DNA of 35,853 bases, taken from positions 1 to 35,853 of the forward strand of contig NZ_CABVPP010000068.1 in assembly GCF_902499075.1 (NCBI RefSeq), in the 5' to 3' direction. The position numbers were made by a program, and so were the translations under genes. This DNA is from Burkholderia pseudomultivorans (lineage in GTDB: Bacteria > Pseudomonadota > Gammaproteobacteria > Burkholderiales > Burkholderiaceae). The notes under the pieces are model-generated. The model worked only from the letters and a program-made list of their open reading frames with translations. It was not told the DNA's origin and did no database searches. Every line of letters begins with the position of its first letter. Position 1 is the first letter of the stretch. Of the stretch, positions 26,313 through 35,853 are shown in pieces.

Positions 26313-27203
26313 ATGGACGCCGAAACGACAACCGGGTCGAAAGCGGAAACGCCGTGCTGGATGCGCTATGCGGCGCGCCTGGCGCGCGTGCACGACTACA
26401 TCCGCGCCCACCTCGACGACACGCTCGACTTGAACCGGCTCGCCGAAATCGCCTGCCTGTCGCCGTATCACTGGCATCGCGTGTATCGCGCGCTGTACGG
26501 CGAGTCGATCCTGATGACGGTGCGGCGGATGCGGATCGTGCGGGCGTCCGAAGATCTGGTCTGCACCGCGCGCCCGATCGACGAGATCGCGCGGCGCGCC
26601 GGCTACGGCTCGACGCATGCATTCGCGCGCGCGTTTCGCGACGCGTACGGCGTGCCGCCCGCGCAGCATCGGCGCACGGGCGTGCACCGCCCCGTTTATC
26701 CGCTACAGAGAGGAGAGGCAGACATGTTCAAGCACGAAGTCGAGATCCGGCGCCTGCCGGCACTGCATGGCTATGCGGTGGCCCATACCGGGTCGTACAT
26801 GAAGGTCGGCGACGCGTTCATGCGGATCGGCGCATGGGTCGGCCGGCACGGGCTGATCGGCCCCGGCGCGAAGATGATCGGGATCTTCCACGACGATCCG
26901 GACACGACGCCCGAAGCGCAGCTGCGCGCGCAAGCGTGCTTCGTGCCGGCCGACGGCGCGCCGGACGTCGAGCCCGAGCCGCCCGTCGAACGCGTGACGG
27001 TGGCCGGCGGCGACTACGCGGTGCTGCTGCATACGGGGCCGTACGCGGACCTGAAGACCGCCTATCAGTGGCTGTACGGCGACTGGCTGCGCCATTCGGG
27101 CCGCGAAGCCGCCGACGCGCCGCCGTTCGAGCTGTACCTGAACACGCCGATGGACGCGGCGCCGGCCGACCTGCGCACGGAGATTCATTTGCCGCTGCGG
27201 TGA
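26313..27203 (+). CDS. AraC regulator with GyrI-like effector domain
   Basis: A 296-residue Rob-like regulator. The N-terminal AraC DNA-binding domain (about residues 22-125) has two helix-turn-helix units: LNRLAEIACLSPYHWHRVYRALYG and IDEIARRAGYGSTHAFARAFRDAYGVPP. The C-terminal GyrI-like (SOUL-type) small-molecule-binding domain spans about 140-295 and includes FKHEVEIRRLPALHGYAVAHTGSY and the VAGGDYAVLLHTGPYADLKTAYQWLYGDWL segment. Regulators of this layout sense hydrophobic or cationic compounds and activate efflux or stress genes. The target is unknown; the divergent MscS-related gene is the nearest candidate. The start ATG 26313 agrees with the family N-terminus. Confidence 0.92.
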   Translation: MDAETTTGSKAETPCWMRYAARLARVHDYIRAHLDDTLDLNRLAEIACLSPYHWHRVYRALYGESILMTVRRMRIVRASEDLVCTARPIDEIARRAGYGSTHAFARAFRDAYGVPPAQHRRTGVHRPVYPLQRGEADMFKHEVEIRRLPALHGYAVAHTGSYMKVGDAFMRIGAWVGRHGLIGPGAKMIGIFHDDPDTTPEAQLRAQACFVPADGAPDVEPEPPVERVTVAGGDYAVLLHTGPYADLKTAYQWLYGDWLRHSGREAADAPPFELYLNTPMDAAPADLRTEIHLPLR

Positions 27204-27317
27204 GCGAAGGGCTGGAGGAGCGGTTGCGGGGCAGCCCGGGCCGACGGCTGGCCCGTTGCCGCGCCGCCCGGGTTCGTCAGCGGCGGTGCTCGCCGGCGCG
27301 CCGCACCGTCGAGCGGC

Positions 27318-27662
27318 CTAACCGGCCTGCGTGCCGCACGACGGACAGAACCGCGCATCGGCGGCCAGCGCCGAATGGCAGCGGCTGCACGCGTTGCCGC
27401 GCTGCGCGGCGCCGCACTGCGCACAGAAGCGCGCGTCGGCCGCATTGAGCGCGCCGCAGCCGGCGCACGCGAGCTGGCGCAGCGGCGCATTGGCCTCGAT
27501 CCCGCCGGCCGGCGCCTGCTGGCCCCAGCTGTGACGGTCGCGGTCGCGTGCGTCGTGGCCGCGCCGACTGCCGTGATGACCGCCGTCATGTCCACCGCCG
27601 TGACCACCGCCGTGACCACCGCTTCGATGGTCGCCGCCCAGGATCCGTTTCAGGAAACCCAT
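27318..27662 (-). CDS. His-rich double zinc-ribbon protein
   Basis: A small 114-residue protein. The first 45 residues form a Gly/His-rich, Asp-containing segment (10 His, for example GGHGGGHGGGHDGGHH). The C-terminal half contains two zinc ribbons: Cys66-x2-Cys69 with Cys80-x2-Cys83, and Cys92-x2-Cys95 with Cys106-x2-Cys109. It starts 18 bases after the stop of the CadR-controlled metal ATPase gene and has GGAG upstream, so it is probably in the same transcript. A metal-binding, buffering or chaperone role is a reasonable guess from composition and location. I know of no characterised homologue. There is no signal peptide, so it is cytosolic. Confidence 0.8.
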   Translation of the reverse strand: MGFLKRILGGDHRSGGHGGGHGGGHDGGHHGSRRGHDARDRDRHSWGQQAPAGGIEANAPLRQLACAGCGALNAADARFCAQCGAAQRGNACSRCHSALAADARFCPSCGTQAG

Positions 27663-27680
27663 CGTCCGCTCCTTCGCGCG

Positions 27681-30203
<2,523 letters not shown>

Positions 30204-30235
30204 CACGAATCTCCTTCAATGGCTTGACGGTGTAG

Positions 30236-30266
30236 AGTTAACACCCTGAAGCCACTACAAGGTCAA
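30236..30266 (-). promoter_or_regulatory. CadR-type MerR promoter of the metal ATPase
   Basis: On the minus strand -35 TTGACC (30266-30261), a 19-base spacer, and -10 TTAACT (30241-30236). The spacer contains a dyad (ACCTTGTAGTGGCTTCAGGGT, ending at 30243) typical of Cd/Pb/Zn-responsive MerR-family operators. The stretched spacer is the usual sign that MerR-type untwisting is needed for activation. The binding protein is the divergent cadR product. Confidence 0.88.
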
Positions 30267-30287
30267 CCCTTACACGGGAGAAAGGTC

Positions 30288-30719
30288 ATGAAGATCGGCG
30301 AACTGGCCAAGGCGGCCCGCTGCACGCCGGAAACGATCCGCTTCTACGAGAAGGAGGGTCTGATGCCCGATGCGCAGCGCACCGATGCGAACTACCGCAA
30401 CTACACGGATGTGCATCTGGAACGGCTGCGCTTCATCCGCAACTGCCGCGCGCTCGACATGGCGCACGACGAGATCCGCGCGCTGCTGCGGCTGACCGAT
30501 GCGCCGGCCGACCGCTGCGATTCGATCAACGCATTGCTCGACGAACACATCGGCCACGTCGACGCGCGCCTCGCGGAACTCACGCATCTGCGCGAACAGC
30601 TCACCGAGTTGCGCCGCCAGTGCGTCGGCGAGCATTCGGTCGAGGATTGCGGAATCGTGCACGGCCTCGCGACGATGGAAACCGTCGCGCCGGCCGCGAA
30701 GCGCTCGCACCTCGGCTGA
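30288..30719 (+). CDS. cadR: Cd/Pb/Zn-responsive MerR regulator (CadR/PbrR)
   Basis: A 143-residue MerR-family regulator that senses divalent heavy metals and activates the divergent ATPase promoter. The helix-turn-helix and wing (MKIGELAKAARCTPETIRFYEKEGLMPDAQRTDANYRNY) are followed by the dimerisation helix. Metal ligands match the CadR pattern: Cys77 (DRCDS) and Cys112 (RRQC), with Cys121 (EDCG) in the metal loop. The His-rich C-terminal tail of some CadR proteins is missing. The start at 30288 follows AGAAAGG. The dyad between this gene and the ATPase fits a CadR operator. Confidence 0.92.
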   Translation: MKIGELAKAARCTPETIRFYEKEGLMPDAQRTDANYRNYTDVHLERLRFIRNCRALDMAHDEIRALLRLTDAPADRCDSINALLDEHIGHVDARLAELTHLREQLTELRRQCVGEHSVEDCGIVHGLATMETVAPAAKRSHLG

Positions 30720-30724
30720 AATCC

Positions 30725-30770
30725 TTGTGAAACAAGATAGTTCAGTCAATACTAGTCATATCATAACTAG
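30725..30770 (+). promoter_or_regulatory. PadR promoter with overlapping dyads
   Basis: A possible promoter is TTGTGA (30725-30730), 17 bases, AATACT (30748-30753). It overlaps an AT-rich block with the inverted repeat CTAGT (30752-30756), 9 bases, ACTAG (30766-30770). The position and low GC suggest an autoregulatory PadR operator. The first nucleotides of padR mRNA would contain the dyad. Confidence 0.55.
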
Positions 30771-30787
30771 ACATAGATAAACTATTC

Positions 30788-31360
30788 ATGTCTGCAAACC
30801 GCCCGTCTCCGCTTGCGCTCGCGGTCCTCGCGACGCTCACCGAAACGCCGATGCATCCGTACGGGATGCTGCAGCAGCTGAAGGCGCGCGGGTACGACGA
30901 AGTCGTCAACGTGCGGCAGCGCACGAGCCTCTATCAGACGATCGACCGGCTGCTGCGCGACGGCCTGATCGCCGTGCACGACACCGAGCGCGACGGCGCG
31001 TTTCCGGAGCGCACGCTCTACACGCTGACCGAAGCCGGGCACACGGCCGGGCAGGCGTGGCTGCACGCGCTGCTGGCCGAACCCGCGCGCGAATTCCCGG
31101 CGTTCGGCGCCGGGCTCGCATTCCTGCCGCTGCTCGACGCCGAAGACGCGCGTCACCAGCTCGAACGCCGCATCGCCGCGCTGGAGGCCGAGCGCGAGCG
31201 TCTCGAAGCGCTGCGCAACCGCGCTCAGGCCGACCAGGTGCCGCGCCTGTTCCTGCTGCAGAACGAGCATGCACTGGTGCTGCTCAACGCGGAGCTCGAC
31301 TGGGCGCGCAGCGTCGTCGAGCACCTGAAGATCGGCGCGCTGCGCTGGGTCGACGGCTGA
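30788..31360 (+). CDS. PadR-family transcriptional regulator
   Basis: A 190-residue PadR-like repressor. The N-terminal winged helix (SPLALAVLATLTETPMHPYGMLQQLKARGYDE to about residue 85) binds DNA. The remaining residues form the C-terminal helical (vir_AS-like) dimerisation domain, with a long charged helix (ALEAERERLEALRNRAQADQ). The ATG at 30788 is preceded by an AT-rich operator-like region. No enzyme gene of the PadC type lies next to it. It is followed by a convergent binding-protein gene 14 bases away. The target may be only itself or a distant transporter. It is separate from cadR despite the same direction. Confidence 0.88.
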   Translation: MSANRPSPLALAVLATLTETPMHPYGMLQQLKARGYDEVVNVRQRTSLYQTIDRLLRDGLIAVHDTERDGAFPERTLYTLTEAGHTAGQAWLHALLAEPAREFPAFGAGLAFLPLLDAEDARHQLERRIAALEAERERLEALRNRAQADQVPRLFLLQNEHALVLLNAELDWARSVVEHLKIGALRWVDG

Positions 31361-31374
31361 GCGCGCGTCGCCGC

Positions 31375-32163
31375 TTACTGCGCGGAGATGTCGATATTGC
31401 CGAAGTACTTCTGACCGAGCGACTTCACGGTGCCGTCGGCCTTCAGCTTGTCGATTGCCGCGTCGAGCTTCGACTTCAGCGCGTCGTCGCCCTTGCGCAG
31501 CCCGAATGCGATGCCGCTGCCGAGGATCCTGTCGTCGCGCACGGGCTGACCGACGAACGAGAAGCCTTTGCCGTCCGGACGCGACAGGAAGCCGCGCTGG
31601 CCGGCCGGCGCGAGCACCAGCGTCGCGTCGAGGCGGCCCGACACGAGATCCGCATACGCCTGGTTCTGGTCCTGGTACGCGACGACCGACACGCCGGCCG
31701 GCTCCCAGTGCGCCTTCGCGTAGGTTTCCTGGATCGACGCCTGCAGCACGCCGACGCGCTTGCCCTTCAGCGATTCGGGCGTCGGCAGCAGGCCGCTGTC
31801 GGTGCGGGCGATCAGCTGCGTCGGCACACGATAGATGATCGTCGTGAAGTCGATCGCCTGGCGGCGCTGCTCGGTCGCGTTCATCGCCGAGTTGATCGCG
31901 TCGAACTTGCGCCCCTTCAGCGCGGGAATCAGCCCGTCGAACGACGTCTCGACCCATTTGCAGCTGAGTTTCGCGGTCCGGCACACGGCGTTGCCGACAT
32001 CGATGTCGAAGCCCTGCAGATCGCCGTTCGGCGCCTTCGATTCGAACGGCGGATATTGCGCCTCGAGGCCGAAGCGCAGCGTCTGCGCGTCGGCGACAGC
32101 CGCGCCCGAGCCGATTGCGCAGGCGAGTGCGAACGCAAGTTTCAAGGTTTTCGTACGGTTCAT
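31375..32163 (-). CDS. Polar amino acid ABC transporter binding protein
   Basis: A 262-residue periplasmic solute-binding protein of the HisJ/ArgT type (family 3). It has a signal peptide (LKLAFALACAIGSGAAVADA, cleaved at about residue 26). The mature part begins TLRFGLEAQYPPFESKAPNGDLQGFDIDVGNAV, with the expected SAMNATEQRRQAIDFTT segment and ligand-loop residues. Specificity is probably for a basic or polar amino acid and is not resolved. No permease or ATP-binding genes accompany it, so it is an orphan component. It lies 62 bases downstream of an aminotransferase gene on the same strand and may be cotranscribed. Confidence 0.9.
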   Translation of the reverse strand: MNRTKTLKLAFALACAIGSGAAVADAQTLRFGLEAQYPPFESKAPNGDLQGFDIDVGNAVCRTAKLSCKWVETSFDGLIPALKGRKFDAINSAMNATEQRRQAIDFTTIIYRVPTQLIARTDSGLLPTPESLKGKRVGVLQASIQETYAKAHWEPAGVSVVAYQDQNQAYADLVSGRLDATLVLAPAGQRGFLSRPDGKGFSFVGQPVRDDRILGSGIAFGLRKGDDALKSKLDAAIDKLKADGTVKSLGQKYFGNIDISAQ

Positions 32164-32225
32164 CCTGATCTCCTTTGTCGTTTGGTACGAGTCGGCGCTT
32201 CAACGCCCCGTCGCATCCCACCCAC

Positions 32226-33380
32226 CTACACCGACCGCAACCGCCGCGCACCCTCGACCAGCGTCGCGTCGTCCTTCGAGAAGCTGAGCCGGATCACGCC
32301 CGCATCGGTGCCGTCGGTATAGAACGCCGACAGCGGAATCGTCGCGACGCGCGCATCGCGGATCAGGCGCAGCACGAAATCGCTGTCGCGCTCGTCCGAG
32401 AAATGCCGGAAGCGCGCAAGCATGAAGAACGAGCCTTCGCTCGGCAGCAGCTCGAAACGCGAATCGGCCAGCTCGCGCGCGAGCAAATCGCGCTTGGCCT
32501 GGTAGAACGCCGACAGCCCGAGATAGCTGTCCGGTCGCGCGAGAATTTCCGCGAACGCGACCTGCATCGGCGTGTCGGCCGCGAACACCATGAACTGGTG
32601 CACCTTGCGGATCTCGTCCATCAGCTCGGCCGGCGCGACGCAGTAGCCGACCCGCCAGCCCGTCACGTGGAACGACTTGCCGAACGACGACACGATCACG
32701 CTGCGCTCCGCCAGCTCGCGATGCCGCGCCATGCTCTGGTGCTGCGCACCGTCGAACACGACGTGCTCGTAGACCTCGTCGGACAGGATCACGATGCCGG
32801 TATCGCGCGTGAGTTGCGCGAGCCGGGCGAGATCGTCGGCCGAGAACACGGTCGCGGTCGGGTTGTGCGGCGTGTTCACGATGATCATCCGCGTGCGCGG
32901 CGTGATCGCCGCGGCGACTTCGTCCCAGTTCACGCGGAAGTGCGCCGGCGACAGCTTGATCGCGACCGGCGTCGCGCCCTGCATCCGCACGATCGGCGCA
33001 TAGCTGTCGAACGACGGCTCGAAATAGATCACCTCGTCGCCCGGATGCACGAGCGCGCTGATCGCCGCGTACAGCCCTTCGCTCGCGCTCGCGATCACCG
33101 TGACCTCGGTCGCCGGATCGTAGCGCGCGCCGTACAGCGCCTCGGTCTTTTCCGCGAGCCGCTCGCGCAGCGATGCGAGCCCGGCCATCGGCGCGTACTG
33201 GTTGTGCCCGTCGCGCATCGCGCGCGCGACGCCTTCGACGAGCGCCGGATCGGGCGCGAAATTCGGCGCGCCCTGCGACAGGTTCAGCGCATCGTGCTGT
33301 GCGGCGAGCTGGCCGATGACCGTGAAGATCGTCGTGCCGACGTCGGGCAGTTTCGAACGGGGCGCGGTGGCGCTTCGCAT
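32226..33380 (-). CDS. PLP aminotransferase, methionine aminotransferase-like (YbdL)
   Basis: A 384-residue class I fold-type I aminotransferase of the cytosol. The Schiff-base lysine is Lys235 in SSFGKSFHVTGWRVGY. Other PLP contacts are Asn173 in NTPHNP and Asp201 in LSDEVYEH. The N-terminal LNLSQGAPNFAPDPALVEG and GHNQYAPMAGLASLRERL match YbdL and kynurenine aminotransferase-like enzymes, which transaminate methionine or aromatic amino acids with 2-oxo acids. The ATG at 33380 has an AGGAGG-like ribosome binding site. It precedes the amino acid binding protein, so an amino acid uptake and transamination role is likely. The exact substrate is uncertain. Confidence 0.9.
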   Translation of the reverse strand: MRSATAPRSKLPDVGTTIFTVIGQLAAQHDALNLSQGAPNFAPDPALVEGVARAMRDGHNQYAPMAGLASLRERLAEKTEALYGARYDPATEVTVIASASEGLYAAISALVHPGDEVIYFEPSFDSYAPIVRMQGATPVAIKLSPAHFRVNWDEVAAAITPRTRMIIVNTPHNPTATVFSADDLARLAQLTRDTGIVILSDEVYEHVVFDGAQHQSMARHRELAERSVIVSSFGKSFHVTGWRVGYCVAPAELMDEIRKVHQFMVFAADTPMQVAFAEILARPDSYLGLSAFYQAKRDLLARELADSRFELLPSEGSFFMLARFRHFSDERDSDFVLRLIRDARVATIPLSAFYTDGTDAGVIRLSFSKDDATLVEGARRLRSV

Positions 33381-33412
33381 GACTCCTCCTGATGTTCTCC
33401 GGGCGGCTCCGC

Positions 33413-33508
33413 TCAATCTCGCGGGCCGCTGCCTGCCGCATGATTTAGCCCCAGCCAATATCGGCCGACAAACGAAACTTCGTCATGCCCGCCATGCATT
33501 TTTCTCAT
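33413..33508 (-). CDS. Possible 31-codon leader ORF
   Basis: An open frame, ATG (33508) to TGA (33413-33415), giving 31 residues beginning MRKMHGGHDEVSFVGRYW and ending 33 bases before the aminotransferase start. It covers an inverted repeat, GCCATG (33491-33496) and CATGGC (33506-33511) with a 9-base spacer. No convincing ribosome binding site precedes it, so it may be chance. Listed because it fills the gap and could act as a leader peptide. Confidence 0.2.
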   Translation of the reverse strand: MRKMHGGHDEVSFVGRYWLGLNHAAGSGPRD

Positions 33509-33608
33509 GGCATAGGCCAAAAAGCGTCCGAAGAAAAGGCCCGACTCCCGGCCAGGCATGCGAATCAGGCATTTCTACCGGCCGGGCGCGCCGCGCACCG
33601 GCGCGCCG

Positions 33609-34277
33609 TCATCCATCGGCCGCAGCCAGATACGCGCGCAGCACCGCCCGCAGCTCGCCGCGCAGCGCGGCGAAATCGAGCGCGGGCCCGAGCGTCAGCA
33701 GCGCCTGCGAGATCCCACCGTAGCAGACCGTCTGCGCCATCCGCGCGAGCCCGTCGAGCCGTGCGGCCGGCGGCGGGTCGGCCGCATGCGCGAGCGCGTC
33801 GCGCCACAGCGCGACATAGGCGTCGTAGTGCCGCCGATACGCGGCCAGCGGCGACACCTGCCGCTCCAGCGCGAACAGCGCGCTCCACAGCGGCGCGTCG
33901 GCGCCGATCACGTCGATCTGCAGGTCGACGAGCGCCGCGGCCAGTTCGGCGCGCGGCGTGCCGCGCAGCGCCTGCGCGGCCGCACGCAGCCGGTCGGCCA
34001 TCGCCAGCACGTGACGGTGGATGCACAGCGCCGCGAGGCTCTGCTTGTCGCCGAAGTATTCGTAGAAGGTGCCGACGCTCACGCCGGCGACGGCCGCGAT
34101 CTCGCGGATCGTCGCCTTCGCGTAGCCGCGCTCGCGCAAAAGCTGAACGAACGCCTGCTGGAGCGCCTCGGAACTCGCCTGCGCGCGCGACTGGCGCGGC
34201 CGGCGGCGCAGGGCGGGCGAGGGTTGCGCCGCCGGCTGGCCGGGCGGCGCCGGAACCTGAACATGTCGCGGCGGCAT
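33609..34277 (-). CDS. TetR-family transcriptional regulator
   Basis: A TetR repressor of 222 residues (237 if the upstream ATG at 34322 is used). The helix-turn-helix (LQQAFVQLLRERGYAKATIREIAAVAGVSVGTFYEYFGDKQSL) follows an unusual proline/arginine-rich N-terminal arm. The C-terminal ligand domain contains LWSALFALERQVSPLAAYRR. The gene is divergent from the AidB-like acyl-CoA dehydrogenase, and TetR proteins in this position often repress that gene. The start at 34277 is favoured because the AT-rich stretch around 34278-34300 looks like promoter DNA, but neither start has a clear Shine-Dalgarno sequence. Confidence 0.88.
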   Translation of the reverse strand: MPPRHVQVPAPPGQPAAQPSPALRRRPRQSRAQASSEALQQAFVQLLRERGYAKATIREIAAVAGVSVGTFYEYFGDKQSLAALCIHRHVLAMADRLRAAAQALRGTPRAELAAALVDLQIDVIGADAPLWSALFALERQVSPLAAYRRHYDAYVALWRDALAHAADPPPAARLDGLARMAQTVCYGGISQALLTLGPALDFAALRGELRAVLRAYLAAADG

Positions 34278-34365
34278 ATTTGCTACTCTGGAATTCAACA
34301 GGGAACGCGATTTACGCGGCATCGGCGGCCGGCCGCCCGCGCCGCACGAGACCGGAGACAGCTCG

Positions 34366-35853
34366 ATGACCGAACCGACCCACGCCGTCGCGAACCAGTT
34401 CGACGAACTGGTCGACTATAACCTCTTCGCGACGGATCTCGCGCTGCGCGACGCGCTCGCGCGCGCCGGCGCCGACTGGGCCGCACCGCAGCTCGACGCG
34501 TACGGCGCCCGGCTCGGCAGCGCCGAGACGGCCCGGCTCGCGGACGAAGCGAACCGCCACCCGCCGGAACCGAACATCTTCGACCGGCGCGGCCGGCGCC
34601 TCGACCGCGTCGAGTTCCATCCCGCCTGGCATGCGCTGCTCGGCCTGTATCGCAACCAGGGCTTCGTGTCGCTCGCGTTCCGCGATGCGCGTCCCGGCCG
34701 CTGGGCCGCGACCGCGGCCGGCTTCTACCTGCACGGCCAGATCGAGGCCGGCACGCTGTGCCCGGCGACCATGACGCAGGCCGCGATCCCCGTGCTGCAG
34801 AAGGAGCCCGCGCTGTGGGACCTGCTGCGCGACCGGCTCTACAGCGACGACTACGACCCGCGCGACGTGCCGATCGCCGACAAGCGCTCGATCTGGTTCG
34901 GCATGGGCATGACCGAGAAACAGGGCGGCTCCGACGTGCGCGCGAACACGACGCTCGCGACGCCGGTCGGCGCGGGCGGGCGCGGCGGCGAATACCGGCT
35001 GCGCGGCCACAAGTGGTTCTTCTCCGCGCCGATGTGCGATGCGCACCTCGTCGTCGCGCGCACCGAGGCCGGCAGCCCGTCGTGCTTCTACGTGCCGCGC
35101 TGGCGGCCGGACGGCACCAAGAACGCGGTCGAGATCCAGCGCCTGAAGAACAAGGTCGGCAACCGCAGCAACTCGAGCAGCGAAATCGAGCTGAACGACG
35201 CGTGGGGCATCATGCTCGGCGACGAAGGCCGCGGCATTCCGACCATCATCGAGATGGCGACCTACACGCGGCTGAACTGCGTGCTCGGCAGCGCGGCGAT
35301 GCTGCGCCAGGGTGTCGTGCAGGCGATCGCGTATACGCGGCAGCGCCACGCGTTCGGCCGCGCGCTCGCCGAGCAGCCGCTGATGCGCACCGTGCTCGCC
35401 GATCTCGCGCTCGAAAGCGAGGCCGCGCTCGTGCTCGCGATGCGCCTCGCCGACGCATTCGAGCGCGACGACTCGCCGCGCGAGCGCGCGTGGAAGCGGA
35501 TCGTCACGCCCGCCGCGAAATTCTGGGTCTGCAAGCGCGCGGTCGAGCTGACCGGCGAGGTGATGGAAGTGTTCGGCGGCAACGGCTACGTCGACGACGG
35601 CCCGATCGCGCGGCTGTTCCGCGAGGCGCCGGTCAATTCGATCTGGGAAGGCTCGGGCAACGTGATGTGCCTCGACGTGCTGCGCGCCGTGTCGCGCGAG
35701 CCCGACGCGGCCGCCGCGCTGCTCGCCGAGCTGTCCGACCTCGGCGCCGGCGAACCGCGGATCCGCGCGGCGCTCGACGCGCTGCACGCGATGCTGGCCG
35801 CGCCGGCCGACACGCTCGAGGCGTCGGGCCGCGTGTTCGCGCAGCGGCTCGCG
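34366..35853 (+). CDS. AidB-like acyl-CoA dehydrogenase (partial, 3' end missing)
   Basis: At least 496 residues; the frame is open to the window edge, so the C-terminus is cut off. The protein belongs to the AidB/isovaleryl-CoA dehydrogenase-like flavoenzyme family (about 540-600 residues). FGMGMTEKQGGSDVRANTT is the flavin-binding strand region, FFSAPMCDAHLVVAR is the middle domain, and YTRQRHAFGRALAEQPLM with MEVFGGNGYVDDGPIARLFREAPVNSIWEGSGNVMCLDVLR form the C-terminal helical FAD domain. E. coli AidB responds to alkylation stress and binds DNA; this homologue's substrate is unknown. ATG 34366 follows GGAG. A TetR gene is divergent. Confidence 0.92.
   Translation, partial: MTEPTHAVANQFDELVDYNLFATDLALRDALARAGADWAAPQLDAYGARLGSAETARLADEANRHPPEPNIFDRRGRRLDRVEFHPAWHALLGLYRNQGFVSLAFRDARPGRWAATAAGFYLHGQIEAGTLCPATMTQAAIPVLQKEPALWDLLRDRLYSDDYDPRDVPIADKRSIWFGMGMTEKQGGSDVRANTTLATPVGAGGRGGEYRLRGHKWFFSAPMCDAHLVVARTEAGSPSCFYVPRWRPDGTKNAVEIQRLKNKVGNRSNSSSEIELNDAWGIMLGDEGRGIPTIIEMATYTRLNCVLGSAAMLRQGVVQAIAYTRQRHAFGRALAEQPLMRTVLADLALESEAALVLAMRLADAFERDDSPRERAWKRIVTPAAKFWVCKRAVELTGEVMEVFGGNGYVDDGPIARLFREAPVNSIWEGSGNVMCLDVLRAVSREPDAAAALLAELSDLGAGEPRIRAALDALHAMLAAPADTLEASGRVFAQRLA

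Overview
The window is high-GC DNA (about 68-70% by eye) whose gene content and protein sequences fit a Burkholderia chromosome, most likely a Burkholderia cepacia complex species. The genus is inferred from remembered protein similarity and codon use, not from a search. It is mostly ordinary chromosome: densely packed catabolic, transport and regulatory genes, with no rRNA, tRNA, CRISPR array, insertion sequence or phage gene that I could see.

Left part (1-9638): a Gfo/Idh/MocA oxidoreductase and a small proline-rich lipoprotein precede the glycine cleavage locus. A consensus-like sigma-70 promoter (TTGACA-N17-TACAGT) leads directly into a two-aptamer glycine riboswitch, followed by gcvT, gcvH and gcvP and a strong terminator. 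An exported alginate-lyase-family protein and L-serine dehydratase (sdaA) follow. Together the locus senses glycine, cleaves it to one-carbon units and, through serine, drains it to pyruvate.

Middle left (9760-13393): a vapBC toxin-antitoxin pair on the minus strand, then a thiamine-diphosphate enzyme of the acetolactate synthase type, coupled by a 4-base overlap to a GT9 (heptosyltransferase-like) protein.

Centre (13462-24370): a scattered ethanolamine catabolism locus, mostly on the minus strand. It holds an EutR-like AraC activator, an ExaC/AcoD-type acetaldehyde dehydrogenase, ethanolamine ammonia-lyase (eutB, eutC) and an ethanolamine permease. No microcompartment genes are present. Two paralogous FMN-binding split-barrel proteins flank the dehydrogenase, and an MFS transporter/LysR pair with its own double operator sits in the middle. 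Three sites matching the sigma-54 -24/-12 pattern lie in front of eutR, exaC and one split-barrel gene. Two TGT-N11-ACA dyads lie between the two divergent sigma-54 sites. This is the most interesting regulatory structure in the window.

Right part (24572-35853): a MscS-type transmembrane-helix channel protein, an AraC/GyrI-like regulator, a CadR-controlled heavy-metal ATPase carrying a His-Asp repeat tract and followed by a small His-rich double zinc-ribbon protein, a PadR regulator, an orphan polar amino acid binding protein with a YbdL-like aminotransferase, a TetR regulator, and a divergent AidB-like acyl-CoA dehydrogenase that runs off the window end.
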